Assembly (NCBI GenBank): GCA_022690815.1
Contig: JALCZJ010000028.1
Span: forward strand, 1 to 34,263
From: Ferrimicrobium sp.
Lineage (GTDB): Bacteria; Actinomycetota; Acidimicrobiia; Acidimicrobiales; Acidimicrobiaceae
DNA: 34,263 bases
Direction of reading: 5' to 3'
How positions within the stretch are numbered: position 1 is the first letter of the stretch; every line of letters begins with the position of its first letter. The notes beneath the pieces are model-generated. The model did no database searches and was not told the DNA's origin. It was given only the letters and a program-made list of their open reading frames with translations. Positions 30,954 to 34,263 of this stretch are shown one piece after another. The position numbers and the translations under genes are program-made.

Positions 30954-33818
30954 ATGCGCGTTCCACAAGATATCGCCCGTAGCCGTCGCGGGCCCTCCAA
31001 GGCACAGCTTGTCCTCATTGGGGTCGTCATCGTCCTCATCATCCTTCTCTTCTCGTTGAAGGGCGTGGCGGTTTTTTACACCGACTTCCTGTGGTTTTCT
31101 AATTACCACCTCGACGAGATTTGGCGCGGCGTCCTCCTCGCCAAGGTAGAGCTTTGGATCGTCTTCGCGGCGATCTTTGCGATTGGCTGTTACGTCTCTC
31201 TTACACTGGTCAATCGACGGCTGCCGGCGATTACGCAACAAGACGACGACCTGATCCAACGCTACCGGGCGACTAATGACCGACACCCGAAGATTGCCAA
31301 GATCATCATCACCATCGTTGCAACGCTGATCGTCGCATCACAAGCTCCGAGCCAATGGAAGAACTGGCTCCTGTTTACCAATTATGTAGCCTTCCCCTCG
31401 AAGGACCCTCAGTTCCATATGAACGCTGGGTTCTTCGTTTTTCGACTGCCCTTCATTCAGTTCTTAATCTCCTGGAGTTTCCTTGCGGTGGCGGTGGTCT
31501 TTATCCTCACCGTGGCCGTCGCTTACTTGAACGGTTCGCTGCGGCTCCAGGGACGGGGCACGCGGGCAACGCCACACCTGAAGGCCCATATGTCAGTACT
31601 CCTCGCCATTATGGCGCTGATCAAGGCGGTGGGCTACTACTTCCAACGCTATCAACTTGACATGTCCACCCGAGGCTACGTCGAAGGCGCCAGCTACACC
31701 GATGTCCACGCACAACTCCCCGCCATCAACCTGCTTATCTTCATCTCGGTCGTCGCCTGTGGGTTGTTTGTCTTCAATATCTACCGTCAAGGTTGGGTGC
31801 TTCCGGTGCTCGCCCTCGGATTGTGGGCCTTCATTTCGATCGTTCTCGGCGCCATCTATCCGGCACTCATCGAGAAATTCGTCGTCGCTCCTGCCCAAGA
31901 GCAGAAAGAGGCTCCCTACATCGAGCGCAACATCATTGCGACTCGATACGCCATGGGACTGAACTCGATTGCCTCGGTACCCTACAACGCGGCCAGTGAC
32001 ACCTCCTCATCGGTCGCGCTCACCAATGATAAAGCCTTGCGTTCCATCATTCTCTGGGGAGCCGAACAACCGCTGCAGACCTTTGACAAGCTCCAAGATA
32101 TCCGCTCCTACTACCAGTTCAATTCCCTCGCCATCGAAACCTACAAGGTGCACGGAGTCACAACCCCGGTCGTTGTGGGCGTGCGCCAAATCAACTCAAA
32201 CAACCTACCGGCACAGTCATGGGTGAACGAGCACCTACAGTTCACCCACGGATACGGTGCCGCGCTTGCTGAGGCCAACACCATCGCCAACAGCGGCAAC
32301 CCTGTCTTCGACATCGGCAACCTGCCACCGACCTCCAAGGGTGGTGTACCAACCCTTACACAGCCGCAGGTCTACTACGGCGAAGACATGAGCAACTATG
32401 TCATTGCCAACACCAAGCAACCAGAAATCGACTATCAGTTGCGCTCAGGAGCCTCGGTCGAGACTCACTATCGCTCGACCGGTGGTGTGCAGCTGTCGTC
32501 GATCGTGAAGCGTGCGGCTTTTGCCCTCCGTTTTGGCGACATCAACATCCTGGACTCTTCGCTCATCACCCCACAATCGCGCCTTATGTTCGAGCGCGGT
32601 ATCGTTCAGCGCGCCGAGATGGCGATGCCATTCCTCAAGTACGGATCCCACCCGTATCCTGTGATCGCCAACGGGCGTGTCTACTGGGTCCTCAACGGCT
32701 ACACCACCAGTACCAACTACCCGTATGCCCAGGCGGCGAATACCAGCGCGGTACCATCTGGGAGCCAGCTAGCCGGTGGCAACTACAACTACATCCGCAA
32801 CTCAGTTAAGGTCGTCATCGATGCCTACTCCGGTGCGATGCACTTTTACGTGTCGGATCCATCAGACCCGATGATCCAGGCCTACGAGAAGGCATTCCCT
32901 CGCATCTTTCAACCCTTATCGTCGATGAATCCAGCAATTGAGGCTCATCTACGCTATCCAAGCGACCTGCTCTCGGTACAGTCCGAAATGTATGGTCTTT
33001 ACCACGTGACGAGTGCCTCCAACTTCTATTCAGCAGGCAACGCCTGGGAGGTTTCTGCCAGCCCAGCCATTGGGCAAATCCCAACTGGGACCAATGGAGG
33101 ATTCGCCTCGCTCTCGAGCCCCGGCAACTCGCCAATGTTGCCGGTCTATGAGATGGTCCAATTGCCGGGAACCAATGATCCGAGCTTGAGTTCGGTTGAG
33201 GCGTATGTGCCGTACTCGCCTTCCGGCTCGACCCAGAACCTCACGGGATTCCTTGTTGGACAGTCGACTCCGACCAATCCATACCAACTCACTACCTTGA
33301 TTACACCCACCGGTCAGCAGATCGATGGGCCGAACCAGATCACCTCGAGAATGACCTCGCAGACGGCGGTCTCTCAGGAACTCACACTGCTCGATCAACA
33401 CGGCTCGAATGTCGACTTTGGATCCACATCAGCAATACCACTGAATCAAAATCTCCTTTGGGTTACCCCGTTGTACGTCTCCAGTACCTCCAATCCGATT
33501 CCTGAGATCAAGGAGATCGTGATGGCCTATGGCACCAACATCGCCATCAGTCCTACCGTTGCCGGCGACCTCCAACAGATCTTCGGGGTTATCCCCAACG
33601 GCGTAGAGGGCAGCCAAAAGGCAACAAGTACCGTGCCAAGTACCGTCGTGTCTTCACAAGCTTCGAGCATCATCGCGAAGGCTCAGTCGCTCTACAAGAA
33701 GGCACAAGAGGCACTCAAGTCCGGCAACTTGTCGCTCTACCAGCAAGATATCGATCAGATAGGTTCGCTACTGAACGAGATTTCCACCAAGGTCAAGGCA
33801 CCAACGGTCAAGAAATAG
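30954..33818 (+). CDS. UPF0182 family membrane protein (COG1615)
   Basis: A 954-residue integral membrane protein of unknown function, widespread in actinobacteria. Seven hydrophobic helices lie in the first ~310 residues (about 18-39, 62-86, 114-133, 166-194, 213-231, 253-274, 281-304), with the family's 'VFYTDFLWFSNY' after helix 1. The remaining ~640 residues form a large Ser/Thr/Asn/Pro-rich extracytoplasmic part, and the last 50 residues are a helical 'AKAQSLYKKAQEALKSGNLS' segment typical of the family. ATG 30954 follows AGGGTG at 7 nt and lies 10 nt past the DivIVA-like stop, so it is co-transcribed. It corresponds to the Rv3193c class. Confidence 0.93.
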   Translation: MRVPQDIARSRRGPSKAQLVLIGVVIVLIILLFSLKGVAVFYTDFLWFSNYHLDEIWRGVLLAKVELWIVFAAIFAIGCYVSLTLVNRRLPAITQQDDDLIQRYRATNDRHPKIAKIIITIVATLIVASQAPSQWKNWLLFTNYVAFPSKDPQFHMNAGFFVFRLPFIQFLISWSFLAVAVVFILTVAVAYLNGSLRLQGRGTRATPHLKAHMSVLLAIMALIKAVGYYFQRYQLDMSTRGYVEGASYTDVHAQLPAINLLIFISVVACGLFVFNIYRQGWVLPVLALGLWAFISIVLGAIYPALIEKFVVAPAQEQKEAPYIERNIIATRYAMGLNSIASVPYNAASDTSSSVALTNDKALRSIILWGAEQPLQTFDKLQDIRSYYQFNSLAIETYKVHGVTTPVVVGVRQINSNNLPAQSWVNEHLQFTHGYGAALAEANTIANSGNPVFDIGNLPPTSKGGVPTLTQPQVYYGEDMSNYVIANTKQPEIDYQLRSGASVETHYRSTGGVQLSSIVKRAAFALRFGDINILDSSLITPQSRLMFERGIVQRAEMAMPFLKYGSHPYPVIANGRVYWVLNGYTTSTNYPYAQAANTSAVPSGSQLAGGNYNYIRNSVKVVIDAYSGAMHFYVSDPSDPMIQAYEKAFPRIFQPLSSMNPAIEAHLRYPSDLLSVQSEMYGLYHVTSASNFYSAGNAWEVSASPAIGQIPTGTNGGFASLSSPGNSPMLPVYEMVQLPGTNDPSLSSVEAYVPYSPSGSTQNLTGFLVGQSTPTNPYQLTTLITPTGQQIDGPNQITSRMTSQTAVSQELTLLDQHGSNVDFGSTSAIPLNQNLLWVTPLYVSSTSNPIPEIKEIVMAYGTNIAISPTVAGDLQQIFGVIPNGVEGSQKATSTVPSTVVSSQASSIIAKAQSLYKKAQEALKSGNLSLYQQDIDQIGSLLNEISTKVKAPTVKK

Positions 33819-33831
33819 CCACTGCACCCGC

Positions 33832-33837
33832 TATACT
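33832..33837 (+). promoter_or_regulatory. -10 box for the tRNA gene
   Basis: TATACT lies 12 nt before the tRNA 5' end, so transcription could start about 5 nt upstream of the mature tRNA. No convincing -35 box is present. Confidence 0.5.
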
Positions 33838-33849
33838 TGAATCTATCAA

Positions 33850-33926
<77 letters not shown>

Positions 33927-34263
33927 TTATCCTTGGTTCCACGCTCACCTTTGCGTATGCACAACGCTGTGACCAGCGGTGTTGTGTTCGCCGACCCGTC
34001 GAAGATCCGAGTTTCTCGGGGCCTTATCAACGCTACGTACGCATGCGTATGCAGGGTGTTCGCGACGCGTGTGGCGCCTGAGCTGCGGTTCCTCGGCGCC
34101 CAGGGTATCGATGTCGTTCTCAGGGGGATCGTGCGTTCTGCATATCCAGCTGAGTACTACGAGATACTGCCTAGCAGCAGCGCGTGGCCAGTATCGTCGG
34201 GTGCCACCGGCGCCGATAGTCTGTTTCTCATGTAATGTCGTGGGTGCATTGGCCACTTTCAGG
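33927..34263 (+). other. 337-bp region after the tRNA, no convincing gene
   Basis: Open frames here on both strands (about 100 codons each) have no recognisable protein features or ribosome binding sites. There is a partial hairpin CACAAC..GTTGTG (33960-33986), a CCGAG-ttt-CTCGG hairpin (34007-34019), a 12-bp palindrome TACGCATGCGTA (34038-34049), and TGCGTATGCA repeated at 33952 and 34044. No integrase or direct repeat of the tRNA 3' end is seen. Confidence 0.4.

Noticed and set aside
33933-34235. 100-codon plus-strand and 103-codon minus-strand frames after the tRNA
   Set aside because: Neither has a ribosome binding site or recognisable features, and both cannot be real; the evidence favours neither.

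Overview
The window looks like chromosome from an actinobacterium of moderate GC content. Evidence is a WhiB regulator, DUF2510 and DivIVA-type proteins, a UPF0182 membrane protein, a Zwf1-type glucose-6-phosphate dehydrogenase, frequent GTG/TTG starts and apparently leaderless genes. The class Acidimicrobiia (for example Ferrimicrobium-like organisms) fits best, but that is inference from gene types and base composition by eye. Almost everything is housekeeping. No insertion sequence, prophage, CRISPR array or integrase was seen.

Layout. 0-2.8 kb: whiB (-), a small unknown protein (+), a 335-residue low-complexity protein (-) divergent from a MarR regulator (+), and several hairpins. 2.8-11.1 kb, all on the minus strand: a phosphate-symporter-type MFS transporter, then upstream of it a long one-carbon/purine/TCA run read mcmB-like, sucC, sucD, purN, purH, folD, metF. 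11.1-15.2 kb (-): an intergenic stretch with short tandem repeats, then sdhA, sdhB, an unknown 108-residue protein, a DUF2510 membrane protein and a 73-residue protein. 15.3-21.3 kb (+): a MoxR-like AAA+ ATPase with its VWA partner, an aldose-1-epimerase coupled to zwf, and a small Zn-ribbon-like ORF. A 4x16-bp tandem repeat separates these from convergent valS (archaeal-type ValRS).

24.2-34.3 kb (mostly +): cysS, an acyl-CoA dehydrogenase with a convergent DCC-type (DUF393) oxidoreductase overlapping its tail, then a PDZ/degenerate-Lon protein, an unusual DivIVA-headed protein ending in a phage-head-like Cys/His motif, a UPF0182 membrane protein and initiator tRNA-Met.

How the genes work together. 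The B12-binding subunit, SucCD and SdhAB cover methylmalonyl-CoA/succinyl-CoA to fumarate. PurN and PurH consume 10-formyl-THF, FolD interconverts methylene- and formyl-THF, and MetF draws methylene-THF to methyl-THF, so the run links folate one-carbon flux to purines and methionine. The set sucCD, purNH and moxR/VWA recalls Mycobacterium tuberculosis Rv0951-Rv0959, and the PDZ plus UPF0182 pair recalls Rv3194c-Rv3193c. The most unusual item is the 787-residue DivIVA-like fusion inserted within that second pair.
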